This document shows, one piece after another, positions 16,730 through 26,280 of a DNA stretch of 58,937 bases. Within the stretch, counting starts at the first letter, position 1, and each line of letters starts with the position of its first letter. The stretch covers positions 1-58,937 of the IMG/VR virus record IMGVR_UViG_3300029258_004661; one strand, written 5' to 3'. The notes beneath the pieces were generated by a model. It was given only the letters and a program-made list of their open reading frames with translations. It did no database searches and was not told the DNA's origin. The DNA is from a virus. Position numbers and translations under genes: made by a program.

Positions 16730-17881
16730 TTAAAATTGGAACATTATTACAGGATGCTCATAACTATACCAAGGGGAAATATCATCAATGATTAAATCGT
16801 CATCTAAGAAGTGGCTTGGTGTATTAATGCGAACATTGTTAAAGTTAAAAATCATCTTATAGTTTCCTCTTGGTATTACTATTCCAAAATGACGACGATC
16901 ATCTTCCTCGTACTGGCGAACATGATCCGGATCATCGTCTAGCCAAGCCAGAGTACCATAGGTGGATGTACTTTTCAAGAAATAATTCTGCGCCCTTCCT
17001 GAAAACATAAAGCTGGGAGCCTCAAGCTCGTTTCCTATGGTAATGTAAAATTGTTCCAAGTACTCGTGTTCAAAATTTGAAAAAATCTGTATATCGCCTA
17101 CGCCAACCATGTCGTTATCGTCAACAGTTTCCAGATCCTCTAAGCCAACATTATTGGTGGAGTCTGCCCCTAGAAATTTAATGTGTGTTTTAATTACTTC
17201 GCCGGGGCGAAAATTAAAAGTCATTTCCTGTATTTTCACTCCGCTATAGGCATCAATTTCATTGCCTCTATCAATGACTGTGGTCAAACTGGTGGGCAAA
17301 TGGCAAAACGGGCCGGTTTTTACCCTATGGCACATGACAATTGACCGCGAAATAGCCGCTGAGAGGCCCCAGATTGCGTCTGAAGCCGCGTGCGCCCTTG
17401 GGGTAGTACCTTGGGCACCCCTGACACAAGAAAGCGTCAGATTGGCTGAGATTGAGCCTATTTCTATCATTTCATCGTTAATAATGACTGCATCAACCCC
17501 ATCAAAGGCCGTAGAGTCCTCAGCAGTGATTTGAAATGTGGTTGAATCAATAGAAAGAGCATTTGTAAGAGTACCGGCAAGCACCCCCCAAGAGTTATTC
17601 GCCGGGGCAAACTCATAGCCAGAAATTTCCAACCGTTCGCCAAATGCCGCCCCACACAAATAAGACCAAGCAACATTATCAAATGTCAATTCTGCAATTA
17701 CTTCTCCTCTTACAGTTTGTCGCTCAGATATACGGCTATGGTAATGGGCAGTCATGGCCTGCGCCCGCGGCGCATAATTCATAAGCTTTTGCACTTGCTC
17801 ATTGGAAACATCAAACACATATGAGCGACCAAAATTAGGGGAGTTAAAACTACCCTCTATGTCGAAGTGGAAAATTCCCAT
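16730..17881 (-). CDS. Distal-tail or tube-like structural protein
   Basis: 383 residues. It begins MGIFHFDIEGSFNSPNFGRS and includes an inserted small beta motif, VIINDEMIEIGSI then LSCVRGAQGTTPRAHAA, which is a recurrent element in phage structural proteins (the VRGxxGTT..AHA stretch). The start codon overlaps the last base of the tape measure gene. By position (first gene after the tape measure) it should be the distal tail protein that joins tube to tip, but sequence alone does not prove it. Confidence 0.5.
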   Translation of the reverse strand: MGIFHFDIEGSFNSPNFGRSYVFDVSNEQVQKLMNYAPRAQAMTAHYHSRISERQTVRGEVIAELTFDNVAWSYLCGAAFGERLEISGYEFAPANNSWGVLAGTLTNALSIDSTTFQITAEDSTAFDGVDAVIINDEMIEIGSISANLTLSCVRGAQGTTPRAHAASDAIWGLSAAISRSIVMCHRVKTGPFCHLPTSLTTVIDRGNEIDAYSGVKIQEMTFNFRPGEVIKTHIKFLGADSTNNVGLEDLETVDDNDMVGVGDIQIFSNFEHEYLEQFYITIGNELEAPSFMFSGRAQNYFLKSTSTYGTLAWLDDDPDHVRQYEEDDRRHFGIVIPRGNYKMIFNFNNVRINTPSHFLDDDLIIDDISPWYSYEHPVIMFQF

Positions 17882-20800
17882 TAATTAAGCCTCGTCATTT
17901 TTTCACGCTCAAGGGTATTTTTGATTTCGTTAATATTTGCCCTATCCCCGTAAAGCGGGTAAGTCTTTTTCTGCCCACCTACATCAAGGGTGAGGTTGAA
18001 AACGGCAACCTCTTCTTTCATTTCTTCAATAGGGGCAATATCTGTAAAATCATTTTCATCACTGGCCACTACGCCACCAGCCTGATAACCAGGAAGACTC
18101 TTGCTATCATTAATGCTTTGCCGCAGAGCATCCATTCCCCTTTGGCTAAGAACAAAAGAGCCAGTTGGCAAAATAGTTTTGATCTTGTCAATGCCCCTTG
18201 GCCCATCAAACCTGCCTATGGGAATAGCGCCGCCGGTCGGAACAGCCGCCCCAGCATTCAACGCCCGAAGCATAGAAAGATTCTTCTTGGTAAACTCTGG
18301 CGGTATATATCCCTCCCCGGCCGTCACCCTGATTGGCACCCCACTGGCAATACCGCCATAATACATACCCTCTGGCGGGCTACCTGACCTTGTATAGTTT
18401 ACACGAATATCAATTACTGAATTATCTAAGGAAGCAATTTTGTTTTTAAGTTTATCCAACTCCATTTCCGCGGCAATAACTTCTCTATCTTCAATTGGAA
18501 TTGTTATATCTAACAAGCCAAACTCTTTCATAGCCATTGCAACGGTGTCTGCATTGGCTTGCAACTGATCTATGGAATCATAGGCGGTTAAACCAAAATC
18601 TTCTATAGCCATTGCAGCAGTGTCTGCATCAGCCTGTAAACGGGCTAATGAATCAGAAGCGGTTAAGCCAAACTCTTTCATAGCTATTGCGGCAGTGTCT
18701 GCATTAACTTGTAACTGACTTATAGAATCAGAGGCAGTTAAGCCAATTCTAGACATGAAACCCTCAATAGTGTCTGCTTCAGCTTGCAGTTCCGACAACC
18801 CAGCAGTTAAAAAATTTATTTTTTCTGAACTAAACGTTTCCGAAAGATCAATTTCCGGTTTTATTTTTGGCTTAAAAAGATCAGGATTGGCTATATACTC
18901 ACGGTGGATCCTTTCAACCTCCTCAAAGGCCGCAGGATCTAGTTTGGGAGTAAGGTCAAACGCCTCCTTAGATTCTTCTTTTGCTCTTCTATATTCTTCA
19001 GCCAATCTCGCTGTTTCTTCTTTAATTGCATTTACGGCATTCTTATTAGCCTCCAACCTTTTAGCCGCCTCCGCGGTTAGATTATTAACTTTTGCCTGCT
19101 CCTCAAACTCTCTCGCTTTCTCTTCGGCGGCGGCTCTGTTTTTATTAGCTACTTCACCCATAAGCTTACTGTATAGGCTTACGCTCATGGAAAACCTTTT
19201 GCCTTTCTCTGTGTTTAAAACTATTTGATCGCCAATTATTTTTGTTGCTTCTCCGCCTTTCTGTAGAGCAGCAAAAATTTCAGCTATTTTTGATTTATAT
19301 AATTCAAGATCGTTTTCAAAGCCAGCATCAAAGCCCGGAATACCGGCCCCACCAATAGCAAACCCATCAGCTGCCGCACCCCACTGCTTACCAAATTCAC
19401 TAATTCCAGATATCATTCCCTCTATTTCTCTTTGCGATAGTTTAAAGTTTTCAATTATTTTTGCAGATTTTTTATTGTTATTTCCAATTATATTCTCACT
19501 GCTTGCCAATTTCGTATTAATCCGATCTAAATGCTTTTCCCACAAATCCATTGTTAATGCATACCTTTTGCCACTTTCATCCATTACCTCCATGTGGCCA
19601 TTAACTTCTACAAGTGTTTTTCGGTGTTTTTGGAAGGCATCAACAATAGTCTTAATATGGCCTTCGTATTCCCCGGTGGCAGAAATTACAGGCATGAAAT
19701 CACCAAGAGCTTCATCAAATATACCAGCCCAATGCGCCCCTGCATCTTTAGTGGCCTTTATCATCTTTTCTGTTTGCTCACTAACCCCCAAAGAAGATTT
19801 TTCATTAGCCGCTGCAAATTTATCCATTGAATCACTTATGGCACTGCTTTCTTTGTTGGCTCTCGCAAGCTCATTTGCAAGTTTCTCTGCCGCCGTTGCC
19901 GCGCCTGTAATATTATTTGTCGCAAGCATGTCTCCCTTAGCTGCGATATCAGATACCCCAAACATATCCTCAGTGGGAGCACCGGAAGCACCTTCGCTCA
20001 ACATTTCCCTTATAGCTTCCCTTGTTGCTTCAACCTTTTCTTTTGATCTATCTAGCCGCCTCAGAAGACCATCAAGCAATGGGCCAGCTTTATCCCCAGC
20101 CAAAAGCGTAATGAAAATAACCACGGCTTCTGTCATGCGGTTCATAGCTTCATTAAGATCATTAAGTATATCAAGCTGCTTTAATCTTTGATCTCTTAGC
20201 TCTTGCTGGCGCTTAACTTCATTATTAATCAGTTTCCTCTGGGTATTTTCTAGATCATTATAAACTGATTCAAGTTGCTTTTTATAATCCCAATATAACT
20301 TTGCCTTTTCATCTCTTCCTTCCACTTCAGATTTTAACCCAGCCGCTACAGCCAGATCAATAATTTGAACCTCTTTATCTGCTGCCTTCTGAATAAAACC
20401 TAATTGTTTTTCAAGAAGAGCTTTTTGCTTTTCAAGCGCCCCCGCCCTTACATTAAAATTATCTCCAGCTTGCGCCGCAATTTCTCGTTCAGCAACTAGG
20501 TTCTTTTCTATTTGCGCGGTGGTATCCTTATAGCCCTTAAGGGTTCCCTCAAGCAATACAATATTTTCACCATATAAGGCTTGCACTTGGCGAATCAATC
20601 CCTGCTGGCGGACCAGTAATTTATTATACTGGCGCTGAGTCATATTTGAACGATTTTGAAGCTTGTCAAGCTGATCCATCTTCTTTTGGTATTTTGCATA
20701 CTCTTTTGGATCATATGAAAATCTTCCAACGTCAAAATCGCCAAGTTTATCTTTTAGGCCAGCAGCCTTAAGCTTTAATTTATCGAGCTTTTCTCTGTTT

Positions 20801-23800
20801 TTTTCAATCTCCTTGCCCATCTTTGTTAAAGCGCTTGTACCAATATCGAAGGTTTCCCTTAGCTTAAGCAGCCCTTCAAATTTGGTCGCGGCCATTTCTT
20901 GTAACTCTTCTTTTAAACCCCGAACCTTTCTTTCGGATTCAATTATTGCAGTATTAAGCTCTTCAATTTTACCAATAACTGCACTGATAGCCGCACCACC
21001 TTCACTCTGGAAGGTGTTCCACATCTCAAAGGCCCGGCCAACAGTGAGCTCCCCTTTTGTGGCCATTTCTCTAAACAACTTATCCCAACTGGCTAGGGTA
21101 TTGGCAGTTGTCTTATGTGTTTCATTTATCCATTCCTGATTAAAGTCCTCTCTTGCTTTTTCCAATTTAGCAAATGATTCAATTCCCTTATTGGACAACT
21201 GCTCATAGAGTCCAATAAATTGAGACTCTTCAATTCCCTTGGCAATACTAAGGGCTTGATCGTTGATAACCTTATAGAGCTTCATCTCTTTATCGAGAAG
21301 ATCGTTGTGGTCCTTTTGTGACTGATTAGCTTTTTTCAGGAGTTTAAGGTACTCTTCCATCTTGCCATCAATTAAATCATGGTTGTTAAGATTTTGCTCG
21401 TCTGCTTCTGCCCTTTTTCTTGAGTCTTCAAGTATTGCCTTGTTGACAGCATACTGTTTGCCAAACTCTTTAGTGATTCCGTAAGCACTTTGGCTGATGT
21501 TGGCAAATATTAAATCAAAAGCCTCAGTCTTTTTACCAAAAATGGTTTTATCAAGATCTTGTAATTCTGGAATCCTGATACCAAAAAGAAGCGGCTCTGA
21601 TTGTATAATGGCTTCTGCCTCGTTTCTTATTTTCTCAAGATGCTTAATTGCATCCTCTTCCCCCTTGATTTTGCGCCCTATTTCAAGCTCTTGAAAAACA
21701 TCAAACCCAATCAAATCTTTAAATAACTTAGACCACCACTTTACAGCATATGTTATTCTGTCGGTAATGGCAGCAAAATTTCTATTAAAATTATTTTGCA
21801 AAGACTTTGCCCAGATAATAAGCTCTTTAATTCCAGAAATAGCCCAACGAACACTTTCTACAATAGCAAAGCCAAGAGCCTCCCAAACAGTTGTTCCTTC
21901 AGCGCCAACCTCTTTAATGCGCTCGTTATAAGCCTTGAGCGCTAACTCCGCCTGCTGTATTCTATACCTGCCTTCATTTAAGGTTTGTAAGGATTTCTTT
22001 CTTGCTTCATTGGTTGCGTTTTCAGAATTCCTTAGCCTCTCAAGAAACTTAGTATTATCTTTTAACTGCTTAATTGTTCCCCTCAGGGCAACGCCCATGT
22101 CTGTATTAACCTCTAGGGCGTTAAAGACCCGGCGGGAGTAGAAATCAAGATCTAGCCCAACACTGCGAACTATTCTGCCTTGCGCTTCAATGGCTTCATC
22201 TTGTATTTTTGTTTTTAATTCTTTGCTGGCGTCTCCTACCTTTTGGAAGGATTCATTAAACTTAATTATATTTCGGTCAGATTTCCTCATGGCCCCATCA
22301 AGCCTTGACAGGCCAAACACCATTGCGGCAAAAGCTAAAACTGCAATCGTAGTCCCAGCAACAAAAGCCAATACTAACTGTGTTACCGTGGCAACAGTAG
22401 CGCCAAAAGCTATCATGGCGGTATTTGAAAACGCAAACAGCCCGGTCATAGTCCCCATTTGAATCCCAGCCGCACTGATCGCCACCGCTAATTCGTGAAA
22501 ATATGCCACGGGGATTAGGGCCGTTGCCTTTATATTTCTTGCAATCAGTAGCATTGTAGTCGCAAACCCTGCGGCTGCTTTAGTAACCTGATGGTAGGCT
22601 GTTCTCATTGCCCTTAAAGAGAAATTATATGCCGTATTTAAAACAGTACCACTTTTAATGGCCGTATTAAGCTTTATCATAGATAGACGATAAAGTGCCG
22701 CAACTCTTTTGGCAATATCTATGCTCTTTTTAAGCTTTCCAAAGCCAAGAATTAAAGCACCAAGGGTTATGGTCCCTATACCAAGATCAACAAACCGCTG
22801 GACCAGAATAGGTAGAGAACTATACAGATCGTAAACAGAACGAAATGCCAGATTTACAACTTTAATCAGGCCAAAAAATGTTTTAATTATTGGATCAAGA
22901 GAAATTCTAATAATTTGAACAAGCGCCTGATATAACCTGTCAAGGGCCGCGGCCGGGCGATCCAGCATAATATCTGCCATTGTCTCGGCAGCCCCAGTAA
23001 CATCATGTGTCAAATCTTGTATATTTTTTTGCACATCATTAAAATGCTGAATAAGGGTAATAAATGTTTTGGCACCACGAAGACCAGTGCGCTTAAAAGC
23101 TTCACCAAGCTGTTCAACTGTCCAAACACCACGGTTTAATTGCTCATGTAGTTGTTCAAAAAGATTTAAAACATTAAGGGGCTGATCTGCTGGAAGTTCA
23201 ATATGAAACGCTTTAGCAAAATCTACCGGGCTTTTAACTATTCTCGATAACATAGACTGAAACGAACGGCCTGCAACACCCGCTTTAACCATGTGGTCGT
23301 TGAGGGTAGCAAGAACGCCTACCAACTCTGTATATGTTACACCGGCAATACTGGCTGTGGCTATACTATAGCGAAGACCATCATTTAACTCTGACATTTC
23401 TATCTGGTGGTCACGGAAGGCGGCAACCAAAACGTCATTAATAGCGGCAAAGCCCTTTGATAGATCTGTATTTCTCTTTAATCCTTGCGCTTGTGCATCT
23501 AGGGCATTGACAAACTGAATGGAGCCATCAGCCGCCTCATACATTTGGTTTCCGAGGTTATTATAAATTCCAGCAATAGTTTTGGTAATTGCCGTAACGT
23601 CGGCTTCTGTACCGACAATAACATCCATTGTTGAGCGAAGGGCGGCAACTGCCTCTTCCGCTGTAAGGCCAGCAGAACCTAACTGATAAAGAACCTCTGA
23701 TACGTCTTGAGCGCCCTTTCCTGTTCTAACCATCTCATCGTTCATGGCAGAAAAGGCTTCAGCCGTAACCTTTGCCATGTCTTCCATATCACCCGACGCA

Positions 23801-25029
23801 GGGCGAAGAACGCGAACTGTTCTTGCAAATTCATCCTGAACAGCAACAGCATCCCTTAATGCACTTGTAAAAAGAGCTATTGGGGCCAACAACAAGGTAA
23901 ACCCAATCATCCACATTGCTTGGCCAACAAGCATTTCCTTAAACCCGGCAACAGACATTCTTGAAAGCCTGCCTACAGCCTTTTGGGTTTTATTTGCAGA
24001 GTCCGCAACCTGCTGGTTGGCCCCCGCCATAGCTTGAGCCGCTTTTTTGTTTTCATTTGCGGCACCGGTTCCCTTTTTGGTTTCTTCCGTTAGCCCCGAT
24101 GTACCCTTAGCGGCAGAAAGAAGGGTGCTGGCAAGCCCCTTCAAACTTGAATTTGTACTAGAAGCTATTGCACTAAACCCCTGTACTGAGGAGGCGGTTT
24201 GGGAATAGACCCTATTTACTTGGAGAGCTCCCCTGCCAATGCCACGAAGAGTATCCAGCATAACATTGCCAGTGGAAACAAAACCCTTACTTGCAGCGGC
24301 AGTTCCCTTTATTCCTTTAGATATTTTTGCAAGAGCAGCATGGGATTTTCTTGCGCCCGTCGTGGTAGCGGCAGTCATATTGATGTGTGCAGTGGTGGTA
24401 GTTTTAAGGCCATTCGCCAGTCCGCGGAATGTAGACTGGAGGCCCTTAAAAGCGGCTTCTCCTGATTTAACTTGCCCAACAGTTAAACCAAGAGCATTAG
24501 ACATTTTAGTGTATTCATCTGCCGTTTGTTTTGCACTGGCTCCTTGTTTTTTTGTGGCCGACCCTAAAGCACCAATGGCTTTCATGGCTGCGCTAAAAGC
24601 TCGTTCGAGGCGAACTATGGCCCTTTCAATCTCGCCAATTGCCCCCTTAAGGCTGGCAATCATAGACGACAAAGATAGCTGCAACTGCGACCCTGCCATG
24701 CCCGCACCGATAGTGGCGATAGCATTATTCACTTCTTTCACTTGTTCTGGAATTGTTTTGAGGGCCGTGTTAATTTTTCCAATTTCCCCCGACAGTTTAG
24801 CAAATTTAAAATTATCTAGCTTTATATAAGACTTACGTATAGACTTATATACACCAAGAACTTTCAGCATCTGCTTGTGCAGATGACTAAACTGCTGTTT
24901 AACCTCACCAAGCTTGACCCTGTTTAATTCGGAAGAGGCACTCTTTACCGCATCAATGTCTTTGATTACCTGATTGAGGGTAGCGCTTGCCTCATTGACA
25001 ATTTTAAAAGAAAGCTTAAAGTCTTTCAT
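17881..25029 (-). CDS. Tail tape measure protein
   Basis: 2382 residues, the largest gene. Residues about 1-360 are Ala/Ser/Lys-rich coiled-coil; residues about 390-760 match the TP901-type tape measure core (RDHQIEMSELNDGLRYSIA, GVAGRSFQSMLSRIVKSP, TGLRGAKTFITLIQHF); hydrophobic helices follow near residues 720-930, then long coiled coils, a four-copy 25-residue repeat near 2100-2210, and a Gly-rich C-terminus. The protein sets tail length and is ejected with DNA. With the usual 0.15 nm per residue rule the tail would be about 350 nm. TTTTTTGGAG precedes the start at a 9-base spacing. It follows the chaperone genes as expected. Confidence 0.93.
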   Translation of the reverse strand: MKDFKLSFKIVNEASATLNQVIKDIDAVKSASSELNRVKLGEVKQQFSHLHKQMLKVLGVYKSIRKSYIKLDNFKFAKLSGEIGKINTALKTIPEQVKEVNNAIATIGAGMAGSQLQLSLSSMIASLKGAIGEIERAIVRLERAFSAAMKAIGALGSATKKQGASAKQTADEYTKMSNALGLTVGQVKSGEAAFKGLQSTFRGLANGLKTTTTAHINMTAATTTGARKSHAALAKISKGIKGTAAASKGFVSTGNVMLDTLRGIGRGALQVNRVYSQTASSVQGFSAIASSTNSSLKGLASTLLSAAKGTSGLTEETKKGTGAANENKKAAQAMAGANQQVADSANKTQKAVGRLSRMSVAGFKEMLVGQAMWMIGFTLLLAPIALFTSALRDAVAVQDEFARTVRVLRPASGDMEDMAKVTAEAFSAMNDEMVRTGKGAQDVSEVLYQLGSAGLTAEEAVAALRSTMDVIVGTEADVTAITKTIAGIYNNLGNQMYEAADGSIQFVNALDAQAQGLKRNTDLSKGFAAINDVLVAAFRDHQIEMSELNDGLRYSIATASIAGVTYTELVGVLATLNDHMVKAGVAGRSFQSMLSRIVKSPVDFAKAFHIELPADQPLNVLNLFEQLHEQLNRGVWTVEQLGEAFKRTGLRGAKTFITLIQHFNDVQKNIQDLTHDVTGAAETMADIMLDRPAAALDRLYQALVQIIRISLDPIIKTFFGLIKVVNLAFRSVYDLYSSLPILVQRFVDLGIGTITLGALILGFGKLKKSIDIAKRVAALYRLSMIKLNTAIKSGTVLNTAYNFSLRAMRTAYHQVTKAAAGFATTMLLIARNIKATALIPVAYFHELAVAISAAGIQMGTMTGLFAFSNTAMIAFGATVATVTQLVLAFVAGTTIAVLAFAAMVFGLSRLDGAMRKSDRNIIKFNESFQKVGDASKELKTKIQDEAIEAQGRIVRSVGLDLDFYSRRVFNALEVNTDMGVALRGTIKQLKDNTKFLERLRNSENATNEARKKSLQTLNEGRYRIQQAELALKAYNERIKEVGAEGTTVWEALGFAIVESVRWAISGIKELIIWAKSLQNNFNRNFAAITDRITYAVKWWSKLFKDLIGFDVFQELEIGRKIKGEEDAIKHLEKIRNEAEAIIQSEPLLFGIRIPELQDLDKTIFGKKTEAFDLIFANISQSAYGITKEFGKQYAVNKAILEDSRKRAEADEQNLNNHDLIDGKMEEYLKLLKKANQSQKDHNDLLDKEMKLYKVINDQALSIAKGIEESQFIGLYEQLSNKGIESFAKLEKAREDFNQEWINETHKTTANTLASWDKLFREMATKGELTVGRAFEMWNTFQSEGGAAISAVIGKIEELNTAIIESERKVRGLKEELQEMAATKFEGLLKLRETFDIGTSALTKMGKEIEKNREKLDKLKLKAAGLKDKLGDFDVGRFSYDPKEYAKYQKKMDQLDKLQNRSNMTQRQYNKLLVRQQGLIRQVQALYGENIVLLEGTLKGYKDTTAQIEKNLVAEREIAAQAGDNFNVRAGALEKQKALLEKQLGFIQKAADKEVQIIDLAVAAGLKSEVEGRDEKAKLYWDYKKQLESVYNDLENTQRKLINNEVKRQQELRDQRLKQLDILNDLNEAMNRMTEAVVIFITLLAGDKAGPLLDGLLRRLDRSKEKVEATREAIREMLSEGASGAPTEDMFGVSDIAAKGDMLATNNITGAATAAEKLANELARANKESSAISDSMDKFAAANEKSSLGVSEQTEKMIKATKDAGAHWAGIFDEALGDFMPVISATGEYEGHIKTIVDAFQKHRKTLVEVNGHMEVMDESGKRYALTMDLWEKHLDRINTKLASSENIIGNNNKKSAKIIENFKLSQREIEGMISGISEFGKQWGAAADGFAIGGAGIPGFDAGFENDLELYKSKIAEIFAALQKGGEATKIIGDQIVLNTEKGKRFSMSVSLYSKLMGEVANKNRAAAEEKAREFEEQAKVNNLTAEAAKRLEANKNAVNAIKEETARLAEEYRRAKEESKEAFDLTPKLDPAAFEEVERIHREYIANPDLFKPKIKPEIDLSETFSSEKINFLTAGLSELQAEADTIEGFMSRIGLTASDSISQLQVNADTAAIAMKEFGLTASDSLARLQADADTAAMAIEDFGLTAYDSIDQLQANADTVAMAMKEFGLLDITIPIEDREVIAAEMELDKLKNKIASLDNSVIDIRVNYTRSGSPPEGMYYGGIASGVPIRVTAGEGYIPPEFTKKNLSMLRALNAGAAVPTGGAIPIGRFDGPRGIDKIKTILPTGSFVLSQRGMDALRQSINDSKSLPGYQAGGVVASDENDFTDIAPIEEMKEEVAVFNLTLDVGGQKKTYPLYGDRANINEIKNTLEREKMTRLN
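18500..18800 (-). repeat. 75-bp tandem repeat within the tape measure gene
   Basis: Three clear copies and one diverged copy of a 75-bp (25-codon) unit whose protein form begins GLTASDSISQLQ and ends AIAMKEF. Equivalent bases recur at 18531, 18606 and 18681. The repeat is predicted helical (Ala, Asp, Gln heptad-like spacing). Tape measure repeats are a known way to alter tail length by unequal recombination. Confidence 0.8.
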
Positions 25030-25041
25030 TTATCAAGCTCC

Positions 25042-25090
25042 AAAAAAGAAAACAGGGTTAACGCCTCTTTCGGGGGCGGGAACCCTGTTT
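25042..25090 (-). terminator. Terminator-like hairpin directly before the tape measure start
   Basis: AAACAGGGTT (25081-25090 on the minus strand reading) pairs perfectly with AACCCTGTTT (25050-25059), a 10-bp stem with a GC-rich interior, followed by TCTTTTTT and then the GGAG ribosome binding site of the tape measure gene. Fits an intrinsic terminator by shape, yet it sits within a late operon; transcription must read through it. Confidence 0.6.
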
Positions 25091-25567
25091 ACTTTTGCGT
25101 GCATCGCTTGGTTGTTTCTTTTCCATTTCCTCACGAGCAGTTCTTTGCTCGTTTAAAACGAAATTGCGAATTTCAAAAAACAAATTACTTTCATCGTATA
25201 GCGGCAGGCCAGAGGGTGTTTGGTGCATGGCCTCTGACCAGTTAACCATTTGTATTAGGTGAATGGCCGAATGGTCAATCTCCAATACCGGGCACCGCCA
25301 TATCCAAAAAGTCTTACCAAGTTGGAGCTTAAAGGGCATTTCAACGGGTTTTTCGCAAGCCGGACAAACGGCCTGCCCTTTATCATTGATAATGAGGTCT
25401 TCAAACTCAAAATAGCCATGACCTCCCCGTTTGCAATACCCTGTTAAATCTCCGTCGCAATTTCTTTGCTTCTGTAATCCCTTAGACTCACAATACACGC
25501 AATTGTAAGAGTCAGACTTCCCCTTGTTAACCTCTAAATAAACTGCCCAGCGGATCGCAAGCCGCAA
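25058..25567 (-). CDS. Downstream tail assembly chaperone (GT-type), probably made by -1 frameshift
   Basis: 169 residues if started at the TTG at 25567. It holds a zinc-knuckle pair, NCVYCESKG with RNCDGDLTGYC and a later CPACEKP, and a basic Lys/Arg C-terminus. Position between tail tube and tape measure is that of the lambda GT chaperone. The reading frame stays open upstream to 25624, overlapping the preceding gene by 49 bases in the -1 frame, and the TTG start has no close ribosome site (GGGGGAAG is about 15 bases away; no other early start exists). Both facts favour a fusion protein made by frameshifting at the run of five G near 25584-25588. Confidence 0.6.
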   Translation of the reverse strand: MRLAIRWAVYLEVNKGKSDSYNCVYCESKGLQKQRNCDGDLTGYCKRGGHGYFEFEDLIINDKGQAVCPACEKPVEMPFKLQLGKTFWIWRCPVLEIDHSAIHLIQMVNWSEAMHQTPSGLPLYDESNLFFEIRNFVLNEQRTAREEMEKKQPSDARKSKQGSRPRKRR

Positions 25568-25575
25568 GGCTTGGG

Positions 25576-26202
25576 TTAATCTTCCCCCAACCGCGACTCC
25601 CCTCGGATGTAATCCGCCAATTCGTTACGGATCTCCGGGGGAATTTTGTTCAGATTTGAATCCATGATTCTGTCACGGTCGGCGGCATCCCTTCCCCTAT
25701 TGGGGTCTTCCCACTCGACAGGGGTTTTATCGGAATAGTTGAAATTTTTCCACCCAACAAGCCCTTTTCGGAGCGCCAACATGGCCTGTTTACCAAGCAG
25801 AAATTTTTCTTCCCGCTTCTTGCCCATGCCGCTCGACTTAAAGAGCTCATCCTGAATGTCGGCATATTCTCTGACGGTCAAAAACTTCACCTGCCATGTA
25901 ACAAGCTCGTCCTCAGGGTCATCTTTTTGGGTTTGGGAAATGTAAGGAATCGCCTCATCCGCCCGTACACCGTGAATAGCTGCCATTTCTTGTCTCCTTT
26001 GTTCTACCAGTTCGTTCAGTTCTTCTTTTCCATATATGTATTCAAAAACCTTCCAGAGCCATTTGGCAATTTGCATTGCCTCGGCTCGGAACGTACCATT
26101 GTAAACAAATGCATAAAAATGGCATAGCCGCATTAAGCGCAAGAGTGATCTGGTTAATAGCATAAATGGCAAAAAAATTAACCATACTACATAATACTCC
26201 AA
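25576..26202 (-). CDS. Tail assembly chaperone (G-type)
   Basis: The core, from the ATG at 25986 (AAAGGAGA 6 bases upstream), is 136 residues: MAAIHGVRADEAIPYI, then EDELVTWQVKFLTVREYADIQ, of the size and style of siphophage tail chaperones. The frame is open a further 72 codons to a TTG at 26202, preceded by AAGGGGGTGAGC; that extension is hydrophobic at first (VVWLIFLPFMLLT) and then amphipathic, and would otherwise leave a 290-base gap. I list the long form but regard the 25986 start as likely used, perhaps both. A tail chaperone coats the tape measure before tube assembly. Confidence 0.6.
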   Translation of the reverse strand: MEYYVVWLIFLPFMLLTRSLLRLMRLCHFYAFVYNGTFRAEAMQIAKWLWKVFEYIYGKEELNELVEQRRQEMAAIHGVRADEAIPYISQTQKDDPEDELVTWQVKFLTVREYADIQDELFKSSGMGKKREEKFLLGKQAMLALRKGLVGWKNFNYSDKTPVEWEDPNRGRDAADRDRIMDSNLNKIPPEIRNELADYIRGESRLGED

Positions 26203-26225
26203 GCACGCTCACCCCCTTAAAGGAG

Positions 26226-26263
26226 AGTGGCAGGGGCGGTGGATGAAGCCGCCCCTGCCATAG
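26226..26263 (-). other. Strong GC stem-loop between tail tube and chaperone genes
   Basis: On the minus strand TGGCAGGGGCGG pairs with the CCGCCCCTGCCA about 8 bases later, a 12-bp stem. It is followed by CTCTCC and then TTTAAGGGGGTGAGC, so it lacks a clean U tract and is a weak terminator or an mRNA-processing/stability hairpin after the highly expressed tail tube gene. Confidence 0.55.
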
Positions 26264-26280
26264 TGAACCCCTGCACGCGG

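Noticed and set aside
26045-26208. Alternative 54-residue GTG frame just after TTTAAGGGGGTGAGC
   Set aside because: Possible by position, but the competing frame continues without stop into the chaperone and looks more protein-like; kept only as a doubt about the start.
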